Shown: in pieces, positions 11,935-22,763 of the stretch
How the letters are laid out: every line of letters starts with the position of its first letter
Position numbering within the stretch: position 1 is the first letter of the stretch
Assembly (NCBI GenBank): GCA_031216915.1
Contig: CM062289.1
Span: 24,447,533 to 24,511,532, forward strand
DNA: 64,000 nucleotides
Source of the DNA: Pictodentalium vernedei
Taxonomy: Eukaryota; Mollusca; Scaphopoda; Dentaliida; Dentaliidae
Direction of reading: 5' to 3'
Translations under genes and position numbers: made by a program
Notes under the pieces: generated by a model
Database searches by the model: none
What the model saw: the letters and a program-made list of their open reading frames with translations, nothing else
Told to the model about the DNA's origin: nothing

Positions 11935-13905
11935 AATTCTAGAGAACCTAGTCGGCGTGGTCGCCGGAGGGTGCGACCACGCCTACTAGTCGGACCTTCA
12001 TCGAGGAACGTCTCCTCCTCCCCAGGACTCTCCACCGAGGACCGGTCTATATTATTTTCGTTAAAACTATCAGGTTGGGACACATGGGGCACCCAAATCC
12101 GAATTAACCACCTCTGACTTACGTGTGTAACATTTCTTCAAACGGTTGAAATGTACAACTTGTGGTTTACCTCCCCCGACGCGAACCACAAGGTAATTTG
12201 CATCCGAGAGTTTGCTTTTTATGATATAGGGACCGACCCAAAATTTAGCAAATTTTGAGGTTTGGCCTTTATTCACTCTAGGTAAATAAAGCCAAACCTT
12301 ATCCCCAACAGTCAAAGGTTTGCCGAAAACTCGTTTCTCGTAAATTTTCTTTCTTCTTCTAATCTCAGAATCACATTTTGCCGAAACTAACTGGAAAATT
12401 TGGGCTAGACGACTCTCTAATTCACTGACATACTGAGAGGGAGCACAATCCCTATCAGGAGTCTTACCAGCAATTAACTCTGTAGGAAAAGTAATTTCTC
12501 TACCAAACATGACACTAAAGGGGGTGAACCCCGTAGTTTCATGTTTGGCGCTCCTATAGGCCATCATAGCGAATGGAAGATAATATTCCCAGTCGCTGTG
12601 ATTGTCTTCTACAAAGCAGGCTAACATAGCCACTAAGGTTCTGTTAAACCTCTCAACTTGGCCGTCACTTTGAGGCATATAAGGAGAGGTACGAGTCTTC
12701 TTAATCTCAAAATAGCGACAAACTTCTTGAAATAGATCTGACTCGAAATTCGATCCCTGATCTGAATGAACAAATTTCGGCATACCATACCGACTAATCC
12801 ACTCTCGAATCACAATATCGGCTACTGTACTTGCCCTTTGATTCGGGATGGCAAAAGCCTCCGTCCATTTGGAGAAATAATCTGATATGACCAAAATATA
12901 AATATTACCCTGAACGGACTCGGGTAATGGCCCCAAAATGTCTAAAGCAATTCATTCCATAGGATCCGATCCTTTATCTGTTACCAAAGGAACTCGACTG
13001 GCCTTGCCAGGCGGTTTACGACGCTGACAACTCGGACAAGACTGAACCCAAAGTTCTATGTCACGATGCATGCCCATCCAAAAAAAACGCTCTCGGATTT
13101 TTGAATATGTTTTATGGACGCCCAAATGTGCACCCACTAAAGAGTCATGATATTCCTTACACACCTGACTTTTAAGTCTTTTGGGACCACCCACTAAAAT
13201 TTACTGGGGGCCCCTACTTGTGTCCATTCTCGAAAAAGAATGCCATCTTCCACAGAAAATTGTTCCCACTGACTCACATACCTTTGAAGTTCTGAGGGCT
13301 CTCCTTTTAACTTTTCAAGACTAGGTTTTTCTCTTTTTAGCTTAATTTCGAGAAATCGTTTAATAACGGGATCAGCCCGCTGATTTTCTTTAGTCAATTT
13401 AATTCCAGACTCGAACTCTACAGTGTTAATATCATTTTTATTACAGGAAGGAATCCTACTCAGCGCATCCGCATTTTTATGCTGTTCGCCGCGACGATGA
13501 ACAGTCGTAAAAACGAACCCACTGAGGTATTCCAGCTAACGCGCTACCTGCCCAACAGGTTCCTTAAAATTGAACAACCACTGCAAGGACCCATGGTCGG
13601 TTCGCAGCGTAAAATGCTTACTAATGAGAAAATGTCTAAAATGTTTTGACACTTTTAATCACGGCTAATAATTCTTTCCGAGTAACACTATAGTTTTTCT
13701 CCTGCTGGGAATGGGTTTTACTAAAATATGCTATTACTCGCTCCTTGCCCTCTATAATTTGAGACAAAACTGAGCCAGAGGCAAAATCACTCGAATCTGT
13801 GTCGAGAATAAATTCATGCTCAAAATTCGGGTAAGCCAAAATTGGGCTTTGACACAATTTGCCTTTTAACACGTCAAAAGCTTCTTGCTGGGCCTGGGTT
13901 TATGA
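11935..13905 (-). pseudogene. Ty3/gypsy LTR-retrotransposon pol remnant (RT end, RNase H, integrase)
   Basis: Minus-strand remnant, 5'-truncated near 13905. In coding order: the RT C terminus and start of RNase H (13872-13636, with LDTDSSDFASGSVLSQ and FSKTHS); a linker (13397-13194); the integrase H2C2 finger (13194-12952, with CPSCQRR); and the integrase core plus C-terminal region (12936-12070), with the DDE set visible as SDYFSKW, HSDQGSNFES and GQVERFNRT. A Pro-rich acidic tail follows in another frame (to about 11935). Lesions include an in-frame TGA between the finger and the core (near 12951), a frame change near 13194 and another near 12080. No gag, protease or LTR pair is visible. 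The copy is dead. Confidence 0.92.
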
Positions 13906-14516
13906 AGGGACTTGAGAGAAGACATGTTGAAAACAAGAGAGGCATACTTTCCTGATACACAGAAGAGTGCAGTACAATACTGGTACTTCAATCCGTGATC
14001 CAACTAACATAGCCAATGCAACTTAAAAAAAATCTTATGTAAACTACAACTATCGCTGAGTGCGATTCATAACCCCCATGCAATGCTAGACACAAGACAA
14101 ATTTCGGAACCTTTGAATTGGCAGAAACTGTCTGGTAATGCTGATTTGAACAAAATGGATTGTGGGAGGTTTATAGGGGCCCTTCATGTTTTTTTTTTCA
14201 CATAGAATAACTCAAGATCCTTCAAAATTCATTTAGAGCAATAAAAAAATTTGCCTCATTGATCTGCAGGGGTGGGGAGGGGGTGTCATTGGCGATTTTT
14301 TTGTTCATGAAATTTCTCTAAATCCTTTGCATTTGGAACGGAAAAAAACAAACGTTGGCCTAATTGACCCCAGGGTGGGTGGAGGATGTGGGGGGGGGGG
14401 GGGGGGGGGGAATCATTGGGGTGAATTTTGATTTTTGCATAAAATGACTCTGAATCCTTCAAAACATTTTTTGGGGATAAAGAAAAAAATCACGACAGCC
14501 ATTCTACTTTTTTCAG
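13906..14516. other. Intronic or upstream DNA with degenerate repeat and poly-G run
   Basis: Contains about three diverged copies of a roughly 125-bp unit (ACTC(A/T)(A/G)AATCCTT...GGGGTGGG...CATTGG(C/G)G) and a run of 21 G at 14390-14410. It ends in a polypyrimidine tract and CAG before the exon at 14517. No gene was seen. Confidence 0.5.
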
Positions 14517-14588
14517 GCATAAGTGGCTTGGAAAAAAAATCTACAGAAGTTCTTGTTGAGAGGAAGAAGGCTATTTATAAAACAGGTG
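14517..14588 (+). CDS. Host gene, exon 1 of the visible chain (BEN-domain protein)
   Basis: 72-bp exon: acceptor CTTTTTTCAG, donor GTGAGT. It encodes a Lys-rich stretch including GLEKKSTEVLVERKK. It starts with two bases of a split codon and ends with one, which matches the two-base start of the exon at 32628. The intron that follows (14589-32627) contains the whole Polinton. An earlier donor GTGGTG, three bases upstream, is a weaker alternative. Exons upstream of this one must exist but were not identified. Confidence 0.6.
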
Positions 14589-14677
14589 GTGAGTGTCAAT
14601 CTATCAATTTAAAATTTTGTTTCGCTTGAGAAATTGAAAATTAGTATGTGCTTTGGTTTTGAGACCTTTTTTATACG

Positions 14678-14683
14678 CCCGCT
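14678..14683. repeat. Polinton target-site duplication, left copy
   Basis: CCCGCT directly before the element's terminal AGTAGTATGTCATG. It is identical to 30601-30606. A 6-bp duplication is the Polinton hallmark. Confidence 0.95.
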
Positions 14684-15437
14684 AGTAGTATGTCATGTGG
14701 TTTTGAGGGAATAGTTGCCGGACCCCGATGCCGGACCCAGGAAGTGACGTCATGTCACGTGACGTAGTATCGCCATGTTGTGTTGTCATGGTAACCCGCG
14801 TAAGCGGCCATGTTGTGACGTCATCTCCATAGTGATACGTGGTGTGTGTGCGCATGCGCAGCGCGTGTTGTTAGGGTGATACGTGTTTCCGTCGTCCATT
14901 TTGTATACTGGAGGCCGCCATCTTGGTTTCTATGTTAGCACGTGGTTGCTATGTTACGCAATTGTTCTGTAATAGGACGGGGTATGTTCGGAGGGTGTGT
15001 TCGATTGTAGAAGAGTAAATCTAATTACCACAAACAACCCGACAATCCTTCCAAATCACCAAAATCCACCCGAAATCACCGAAATTGACTTTATTTCCCC
15101 AATTGATCGGTTTAGCACGTAGTGCTATAGTACCGAGATGGTATCGGGGGTGCATTCGATTAACAGGAGTAATTTTCTGGTTCGGATTTTCCCAGAATCC
15201 TCATTAATTACCCAAATAAACCCGTCAAGTTGTATTATTTCGAATTCTTTAAGAATCCCTTTTTTTGGATGCCATGACGTGTTATTTCCCTATTAAGAGT
15301 AGCACGTAATACCGAGGGGGTGTGTTCATTTGAAGTGGAGTAATGTTCCCATTTTTTTTTTTTGGATCCCATGACGTGTTATTTCCCTATTAAGAGTAGC
15401 ACGTAGTGCTATAGGACAAATTTACCCCGAAATCCTC
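14684..15437 (+). repeat. Polinton left terminal inverted repeat
   Basis: Pairs with 29872-30600 in inverted orientation: near-identical with scattered substitutions and small indels, including a local duplication of CCGGACCC at about 14719-14738. The inner part holds two direct copies of a CCATGACGTGTTATTTCCC block (about 15270 and 15370), also doubled in the right repeat. Regulatory-looking motifs include TGACGTCA (14745-14752 and 14816-14823), CACGTG (14756-14761) and CCGCCATCTTGG near 14932. Confidence 0.95.
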
Positions 15438-15612
15438 TGCTTCTACTTGGAACTATATGTTTATAAATTCCTACGCTCTATTTTTAGTAACATCATTAAC
15501 TGACCCCCTAACTAATTGTTAGGCTCTATATTTAGCAATTTCTTTAAATGACCCCCCTAACTACATGTTTTTAAATAATAAAATTAATGAGGATCAAGAT
15601 GTTTTTACACTA

Positions 15613-15830
15613 ACCAATCAGAGCGAAGTTAATCCACCAATCAGATTTCTGGATTCCCATTGTGTTTCTTTCCCATTACTTTCTATACTAATTTTCTAAA
15701 TTCCCCAACTTTAACCTATAATCCTATAGGAAACAAACACAAACGCCCATCGAGAATGAAAATATCGATTAAAAAACGTTGTGACGTCGTGACGTTTTCA
15801 AAAACGTCCGTCACATAGAAATAAATTCCG
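15613..15830 (+). promoter_or_regulatory. Upstream module of polB, duplicated before the PC4-like gene
   Basis: Starts with two CCAATCA boxes, continues through a long near-identical block (TTTCCCATTACTTTCTATAC, then CCTATAATCCTATAGGAAAC) and ends at ACGTCCG(T/C)C. The same order is found at 21773-21990. Two copies lying about 95 and 50 bp before two start codons suggest a shared promoter. Here the module also has TGACGTCGTGACG. A ten-codon-scale upstream ORF starts at 15871, before the polB ATG. Confidence 0.6.
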
Positions 15831-15925
15831 GAGAAGAATAACGTCGCGTCATTCTGTTTCGATCCTTCAAAATGAACACATCGCTAGAGAGTTTTCTATA
15901 GCAATTTTGCCTTCGCAAAACTTTT

Positions 15926-18900
15926 ATGAAGATGGAGTCTGAAGCTGCTACTGCCGTTACCAGAACTGATGTCTACGCCTGTGAAGAGTGTGGAAAGACC
16001 TTTACGGACCGTCGGAACCGGAATCGCCATGTGCGCACCGAGGAGAAGAAGACCCACGATTGTACCAACTGTAACAAGACCTTTACGAGGAAAGAAGATT
16101 TGGTAAACCATCTGAAGAAATGTTTGGAGACATATACATGTATGGAATGCGGCCAGGAGTTTAACCAACTGCTCCATTTTAATCGACATAAGAGCGTTGC
16201 CCACCAACCAGTTCCTGTACCATCGAAAAGGAAGACTGATGAACCGAAGAGAGGACCACCTAAACAACCACGGACCATGACGACCACCCATTATGATGTT
16301 GCCCCAATGGAGTTTGAAAAGAATATGATGTCTGAAGAAGAGCCAGATGAGATGTTGACTGTGTACGAAGATAACTGGAGTTCTATTAGAACTCGCCACA
16401 TGATGAACAGAAGAGTCCAGGACCAATATAACTACCGGATCAACGATGTGAACCTGAAGATGATGACTGATGAATTGATGACTACCATATTTCTGCCACA
16501 ACAGCTAAGATTTAAAATTAATCTGAGTTTTGGTTTTATCCTGCGACACAATGAAACGAATGAACTGAAGTATTACCATCCATCACAAAACAACGCCCGG
16601 GCACTTGATGTTCCACAACTTATATGCTGCCAAGAAGACTTTGAAGAATTCCTTGATGATGTCATGGAAGAAGATATCCTAGAATGGGCCAAATTGAAAC
16701 GACCCAACACCAAATGGATTGTGGAGAGAGTTACCAACGTCACATTTTATGTGAATAAGCTGAAAGACCACCCAATTGGAATGGTAGAAGATCTTCCTGA
16801 CTACATTCTCCAGAACAAAGCAGTAAATGCTTTGGTGAAAGATAGAGCTAACCATTTTACCTACGAAGACAACCTGTGTATTTTCCGCTGTTTAGCTTTA
16901 TGGAGTGGTTCCACAACAGACAACTTCAACTATACAACAGATGCCATGTACAACAAGTATACCCAGAAGCCAAAGAATGAATTCCGTGGAGTAACTTTAG
17001 CCGAATTACCTGACTTGGAGAAATGTTTTGAAGTAAATATCCAAGTATATGAACTTGTCAAGAATGCTGATGACCAAATTGTTGCCGAATTAGTACAGAG
17101 ATCTCACAGAAAGTATGAAGATACCATGTATGTGAACGTTTACAAGAACCATTTTAGCTACACCATCGATATAGACCAATACTGCAAATCCTTTGAATGC
17201 CGCAAATGCGGCAAATTATGGAAGACATCCTGGGCAATAAATCGTCACGAGAAAACCTGTACAAATGAAGTAAATTACCAGTATGTTGGCGGTGTATACC
17301 ATCCATCCCAGTCCATATTTGATCTGTTAGAAGACGAAGGTATAGAAGTACCCGAAGAGAAGAAGTTTTATCCATACCGTGCAACGTTTGATTTTGAAAG
17401 TTACTTTGTCAAATCCAGTCTACCTGCTGACAGTGATAAACTGATATGGGAAGCAGAACACCGACCATTGAGTGTGAGCATATGTAGTAATGTTCCAGAA
17501 TACCAAGAACCGAAATGTTTTATTACAAATGGAAATTCTCAAGAACTTGTTGAAGAAATGATGACATACCTCACAGCTATTTCATCTCATTGCCACCAAC
17601 TGATGCAGACCTATCATGCTTGGACCTTGTTTAAACTCAGACAGAAAATTGATGAAACGCTGGAAGCCAGAGCTACTGGAGAAGATACATCCAAGATGCA
17701 CCCTTTACAAAAATTGGAGAAGAAATTTCAAGACTACCTGCAAGAGATGCCCGTCATCGGATTCAACTCTGGAAAATATGATATGAATGTAGTCAAGCAT
17801 GAACTGATGACATACCTGAAGAGACAGAATCCACTCAAGTTTGCAGTGAAGAAATCGAATAACTACATGTGTGTCTCGACAGAATCTTTCAAGTTTGTTG
17901 ATATTTGCAACTACCTCGCTCCAGGATTCAGCTATGACAAGTTTTTGAAAGCATTTGGCTGCTCCGTGACGAAGGGATTTTTACCATATGAATGGATCGA
18001 CAGCTTGAACAAATTGGATCAAGACCACCTACCAGACCATGAAGCCTTCTACAGTTCCCTCAAGAAAGAAAATATATCCAATGAAGAATACCAGTACTGC
18101 CAGCATGTATGTGGAACGACCTGGAGATGACAACTTTCCGTGATTTTCTGATCTGGTATAATAACCGAGATGTAAAACCATTCCTTGAAGCAGTTGACAA
18201 GCAGTTTGCTTTCTACCAAGAACGCCACATCGACATGTTTAAAGATGGTATCAGTGTTCCGGGCCTCACGTTGAAATACCTGTTCCAGACCATGAATGAT
18301 GACACTTACTTCACATTATTTAACCAGAAAAACAAAGACCTGCATCACTTAGTGAAAAATAATATCGTTGGTGGACCTTCAATTATCTTCAACCGATACC
18401 ACGAGAAAGATGTTACCAGAATCAGAGAAACAAAATATGGCAAAGAAGCAAAACCATGTGGAAGTATTATAGGCTTTGATGCGAATACATTATATCTTTG
18501 GTGCCTAATGCAAGAGATGCCAACGGGTTGGAGTATTAGACGTCGTGAAGAAAACCAGTTTAAACCAGAACATCCAATGAAGTATGGTAAAATGGCTGAA
18601 CAATGGTTAGAGTTTTTATCCATGAGAGATGACATCCACATCAGACATCAGTTTAACGGAGCTGAAAAAATGATTGGTCGAAGACAGTTGCCTGTTGATG
18701 GTTGGTGCAAAGAGACACAGACTGTATACCAGTTCCATGGCTGCTTCTGGCACGGACATACCTGCATGAAAGATAAGAATGGCCTTCCTATCATCCATAA
18801 TGAAGTCAGAGATAAACCGATGAAAGAACTGCTACAAGACACCCGTACCAATGCAAAGTACATCACCGATTTGGGCTATAAACTTATTGAAATCTGGGAG

Positions 18901-20255
18901 TGTGAGTGGAGAGAGATAAAGAAGACCGATGCCACACTCAAAGCCTTCCTGAAAGAGAACTTTTCAGACAAAATAGATGGTGCGATGACAGAGGAAGAAA
19001 TACTGAACATGCGATGACAGAGGAAGAAATACTGAACAAAGTGAAGTCCGGTGAACTGTTTGGTTTAGTCGAATGTGAGAAACATGTACCAGATCACCTG
19101 AAAGAGTACTTTGAAGAGATGACACCTATCTTCAAGAATACAGATATTTCCATAGATGATATTGGTGAACACATGAAGGCCTTTGCCGAGAAGAATGGAA
19201 TCATGAAGAAACCCTGTAGAAGTTTGATCGGAAGCTATGGAGTGGAAAAAATGTTGTTTGCAACCCCTTTACTGCAGTGGTACCTCCAGCATGGTATTGA
19301 AGTTGATCACGTCTATCAAGTTATCCAATATAAACCAAGAAGATGTTTTGAAAAATTTGGAGATGAAGTATCTGAAGCAAGAAGACAAGAAGATGTTGAC
19401 CCCGACAAGTCGATCGTTGCCGACACCACGAAGCTGTTGGGAAATTCTGGATATGGCAAAACCGTCACCAACAAAGAGAAGCATCGACATGTGCGCTATT
19501 GCGACGACGAAGAAGTTACCAAAGCTGTAAATGACATGTCCTTCAGAGCCTTGAATCCATTAGATGAAACATTATATGAAGTCGAACTCAAGAAGAAGAC
19601 CATCAAGTTGGATCTGCCACTTCACATCGGATTCTTTGTTTACCAGTATGCGAAACTCCGGATGCTTCAGTTCTATTATGATGTCATCGATACTTTTATC
19701 AACCGCCAAGATTTTGAATATGCTGAAATGGACACAGATTCTGCATATATATGTACTTCGTCACCATCCATAGATGAATTAGTGAAACCAGAGAAGAGAG
19801 TAGAATTTTACAAAGAGAATCACAAGTGGTTTCCATCAGAGTGTTGTGATTTCCACAGAGATGATTATGTGAAAACCAAATTAGAAGGCAAAGAATGGCT
19901 GTCACCCTCATGCTGCCAAGAAAGAAAGCATTTTGACAGGAGAACTCCAGGCTTGTTTAAGGTAGAATGGCAAGGAACCGGCATTGTTGGACTGTGTAGT
20001 AAAACATATTATTGTTTCGGAGCCACCAATAAATTCAGTTGTAAGGGAATCAGCAAACGCCACAATGATTTGACGAAAGACAGATATTTGCAAGTTTTGA
20101 AGACTCAACAAAGTGGATCTGGCATCAACCGAGGATTTGTGATGAATGACAACACTATGTATACCTACCAGCAGAGCAGAGGTGGACTATCATATTTCTA
20201 CCCAAAACGAAGAGTTTTAGAAGATGGAGTTAGTACCATACCACTGGAGATTTAA
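15926..20255 (+). pseudogene. Protein-primed DNA polymerase B (Polinton pPolB), frameshifted
   Basis: Replicates the element from its protein-primed termini. About 1,430 codons in three frames. Order of domains: three C2H2/C2HC fingers (C19-C22, C46-C49, C72-C75 with their His/Cys partners); a segment with an OTU-like DNLCIFRC block (C318) and H409; a fourth finger (C425, C428, H441, C445); exonuclease motifs TFDFES and GFNSGKYDMN; polymerase motif A, GFDANTLYLWC (about 18472); a Vsr-like nuclease insert (about 18685-18910); motif B, GNSGYGKT (about 19440); and motif C, EMDTDSAY, with DTDS at 19731-19742. Breaks: an indel near 18105, and a perfect 29-bp tandem duplication (18981-19009 and 19010-19038). 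Start ATG at 15926; a second ATG lies two codons on. It is longer than many Polinton polymerases because of the extra domains. Confidence 0.96.
18981..19038 (+). repeat. 29-bp tandem duplication that breaks polB
   Basis: Two adjacent identical copies, 18981-19009 and 19010-19038, each beginning TGCGATGACAGAGG. Because 29 is not a multiple of three, it shifts the frame just after the Vsr-like insert. Confidence 0.95.
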
Positions 20256-20412
20256 AGAAGAAACAATTGAGTGAGTGTCATATTTTTCTACAACCTGAAC
20301 CAAGTCTAGCTTTTGCCTACAAAAAAGTTCTATTTAGTTGACCGAAAAATTCCTAAAAACCGAAATGGTTTTTAGGTGGTCTACTCAATCATATTAGGCT
20401 CATCAAATTTTT
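20256..20412. other. 3' flank of polB
   Basis: Short noncoding stretch. It contains an inverted GAAAAATTCCTAAAAACC...GGTTTTTAGG pair (about 20345-20378) that could form a stem. No canonical AATAAA is obvious. Confidence 0.4.
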
Positions 20413-20845
20413 AAAGTCCTTTATGGCATTCTCTAAAGTCCTTTATGGCAGTCCTCATAAAGTCCTATATGGCATTCTCTAAAGTCCTTTATGGCATTCT
20501 CTAAAGTCCTTAATGGCAGTCCTCATAAAGTCCTATATGGCATTCTCTAAAGTCCTTTATGGCAGTCCTCAAAAAGTCCTATATGGCATTTTCTAAAGTC
20601 CTTTATGGCAGTTTTTCTCTAAAGTCCCTTATGGCAGTTTTTCTCTAGTCCTTTATGGCAGTCCTCATAAAGTCCTATATGGCAAGTTTTTTTCAAAGTA
20701 AAAAGTCCTATATGGCATTCTCTAAAGTCCTTTATGGCAGTCCTCATAAAGTCCTATATGGCAAGTTCTTTCTCAAAGTAAACAGTCCTATATGGCATTC
20801 TCTAAAGTCCTTTATGGCAGTCCTCATAAAGTCCTATATGGCAGT
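20413..20845 (+). repeat. Minisatellite of AAAGTCCTNTATGGCA units inside the Polinton
   Basis: About 18-20 units of 22-24 bp. Two alternating types, one followed by TTCTCT and the other by GTCCTCAT, give a higher-order period near 46 bp; some copies have shorter or T-rich spacers. It lies between polB and the duplicated promoter module. The frame open through part of it (20655-20870) is an artefact of the repeat. Confidence 0.9.
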
Positions 20846-20939
20846 CTTCAAAAAAAAAAAAAAAATCTAAATGGCAAGTCTTACAAGGCAATACATTTTT
20901 TTCTAGTGTAAAGATTTTTCAATTTTTTTTATTTATTCT

Positions 20940-21490
20940 AATACAGAGAGTTTTTTCATCATTATCATCATCATCATCATGTTCCTGATATACTTTAGGC
21001 TAACCCTATTGGAAGTGGAGGATACTTCTTTAGTTTCATTCAAAACTTAGTTTCATTCAAAACTTTTTAGTTCCATTTATTTTTAAAAAAATGTTGATTC
21101 ATGGTATCTTTTAGGTTACACCTATTGGAACCAGATGATACGTCTTTATTCAAAATTTAGTTTCATTCAAAACTTTTTAGTTCCATTTATTTTTAAAAAA
21201 ATGTTGATTCATGGTATCTTTTAGGTTACACCTATTGGAACCAGATGATACTGCTTTACTTTTTAGTTTCATTCAAAACTTTTGAGTTTCTTTCAAAACT
21301 TTTTAGTTCCATTTATTTTTAAAACATGTTGATTCATGGTATCTTTTAGGTTACACCTATTGGAACCAGATGATGCTTCTTTACTTTTTAGTTTCATTTC
21401 ATTTTTTTTTTAAAGTTGATTCCTGGTGTCTTTTAGGCTACCCCTATTGTATAACCAAAGGAATAAATCATCATCATCATCATTACTAAG
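20940..21490 (+). repeat. Tandem 110-126-bp repeat flanked by TCA microsatellites
   Basis: Three clear copies (about 21051, 21161 and 21287) of TTCATTCAAAACTTTTTAG followed by ATGTTGATTCATGGTATC and TTACACCTATTGGAACCAGA, plus degenerate edges. A (TCA)n tract lies at each end (about 20957-20981 and 21466-21482). No coding potential. Confidence 0.8.
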
Positions 21491-21772
21491 AAATTCTCTG
21501 TTGTGAATATTTAAAAGAAATGAGAAATTTTTATGATAGAAAAACTAAATTGCTAAGTTGGACATGTTGTTTTCGTTTTTCTTTTTTGATGAACAAAAAA
21601 AAAATTCCCTCAAAGAGGATACGAACTGTAGGGGGTGGGAATGCACTCGAGCTATTTGACTTATCTCCATTGGACAGAGGTTTGTAGCTTGACCCGTCCG
21701 AAGCCAGTATAAAATGCAGAGGGCCATATCCTACAGTTTAAGGACCAAGATTGCAGTTTGATCGCCAAACTG

Positions 21773-21990
21773 ACCAATCAGATCGAAGTTAATCAACCAA
21801 TCAAATTTCTGTATTTTCATTGTGTTTCTTTCCCATTACTTTCTATACTAATTTTCTAAATTTCCCAACTTTAACCTATAATCCTATAGGAAACAAACAC
21901 AAACCCCAACCAAGAATCAAAAACTCAATCAAAATTTGTTCAACTTGGGTGATGTTTTCAATCACGTCCGCCAAAGATATATAAGATTAG
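21773..21990 (+). promoter_or_regulatory. Second copy of the duplicated promoter module, with TATA box
   Basis: Matches 15613-15830: paired CCAATCA boxes, the TTTCCCATTACTTTCTATAC block and the CCTATAATCCTATAGG block. It ends in TATATAAG at 21978-21985, 63 bp before the ATG at 22041. The polB copy lacks an equally good TATA box at this place. Confidence 0.65.
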
Positions 21991-22040
21991 GCAAAGCATG
22001 GACTTGGCATCATTCACGATCGAACCATTGACCAGAGAAG

Positions 22041-22763
22041 ATGTTCCGAATTGGCACCAAGCAGACTTATGCTAACATCACCCAGTACCAGGGTGAACTG
22101 AAGATTCATCTCAGAAGATACTTTGAGGGAAAAGACCAGAAACCTTATCCTACGAAGACTGGTATTGCTCTATCTTTAGAAGAATGGAATGCCTTGAAAT
22201 CTCAAATAGAAGAAGTAGATGCAGCCATCAAAACCCAACAAACAACTTTAACTGAAGACACTAAACCTACTAACCATGAAGACTTCAAAAAACCAAATCA
22301 AGAACCACCTTTGAAGAAGAAGAAGAAGATCATAGTGAGAATAACCCAACCACGACCATTGATCGTTGATGAAATTGATAGTGAACTCAGGCAAGTTCGG
22401 TTGCAGCATGACCTTTGTTTGGCATATGCTCATTATGTCGAAGAGAACATTGACGCTGTAATGAAAGAAAAATGCTATGGATGTACAGTCGATCGCCCAA
22501 GTCAGATTCAGCATAATGTATGCCTGATGATGTCTGAAGAAGAGAAGATTATAACATGTTTTAGTGACGCACTTGAAAGAGTTAACAAGAATGATGTTCA
22601 TCTACTGTGGCACCATAATACTTCTGGAATGAATCCACCACCAGTACAGAAAGAATATGAAGATATGTTCGAGAAACCTCTCACAAATGAACAGAGACAT
22701 TGTATTATGAATTTGGTGATTGAATTTATGACCATCAAGAAACCTGTTACAATTGGATTCTAA
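22041..22763 (+). CDS. PC4-like protein with C-terminal Cys/His motif
   Basis: 240 residues, intact. Residues about 18-65 (YQGELKIHLRRYF...KTGIALSLEEWNALKSQI) resemble the PC4/p15 single-stranded-DNA-binding fold in spacing and in the final Leu-x-x-x-x-Trp helix. A Lys-rich linker with PPLKKKKK follows. The C-terminal half has a CYGC...SQIQHNVCL motif that could bind zinc. PC4-like proteins bind single-stranded DNA and act in transcription or replication. Here a role in replicating the element or in expressing its late genes is an inference. It shares its upstream module with polB, which supports joint early expression. It is one of only three uninterrupted genes in the element. Confidence 0.75.
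   Translation: MFRIGTKQTYANITQYQGELKIHLRRYFEGKDQKPYPTKTGIALSLEEWNALKSQIEEVDAAIKTQQTTLTEDTKPTNHEDFKKPNQEPPLKKKKKIIVRITQPRPLIVDEIDSELRQVRLQHDLCLAYAHYVEENIDAVMKEKCYGCTVDRPSQIQHNVCLMMSEEEKIITCFSDALERVNKNDVHLLWHHNTSGMNPPPVQKEYEDMFEKPLTNEQRHCIMNLVIEFMTIKKPVTIGF

Noticed and set aside
15896..16501. 201-residue ORF on the minus strand opposite the start of polB
   Set aside because: It is antisense to the zinc-finger region of polB, has no motif, and a second overlapping antisense frame is also open there.
20655..20870. 71-residue ORF after polB
   Set aside because: It translates the AAAGTCCTTTATGGCA minisatellite; the peptide is just the repeat read in shifting frames.
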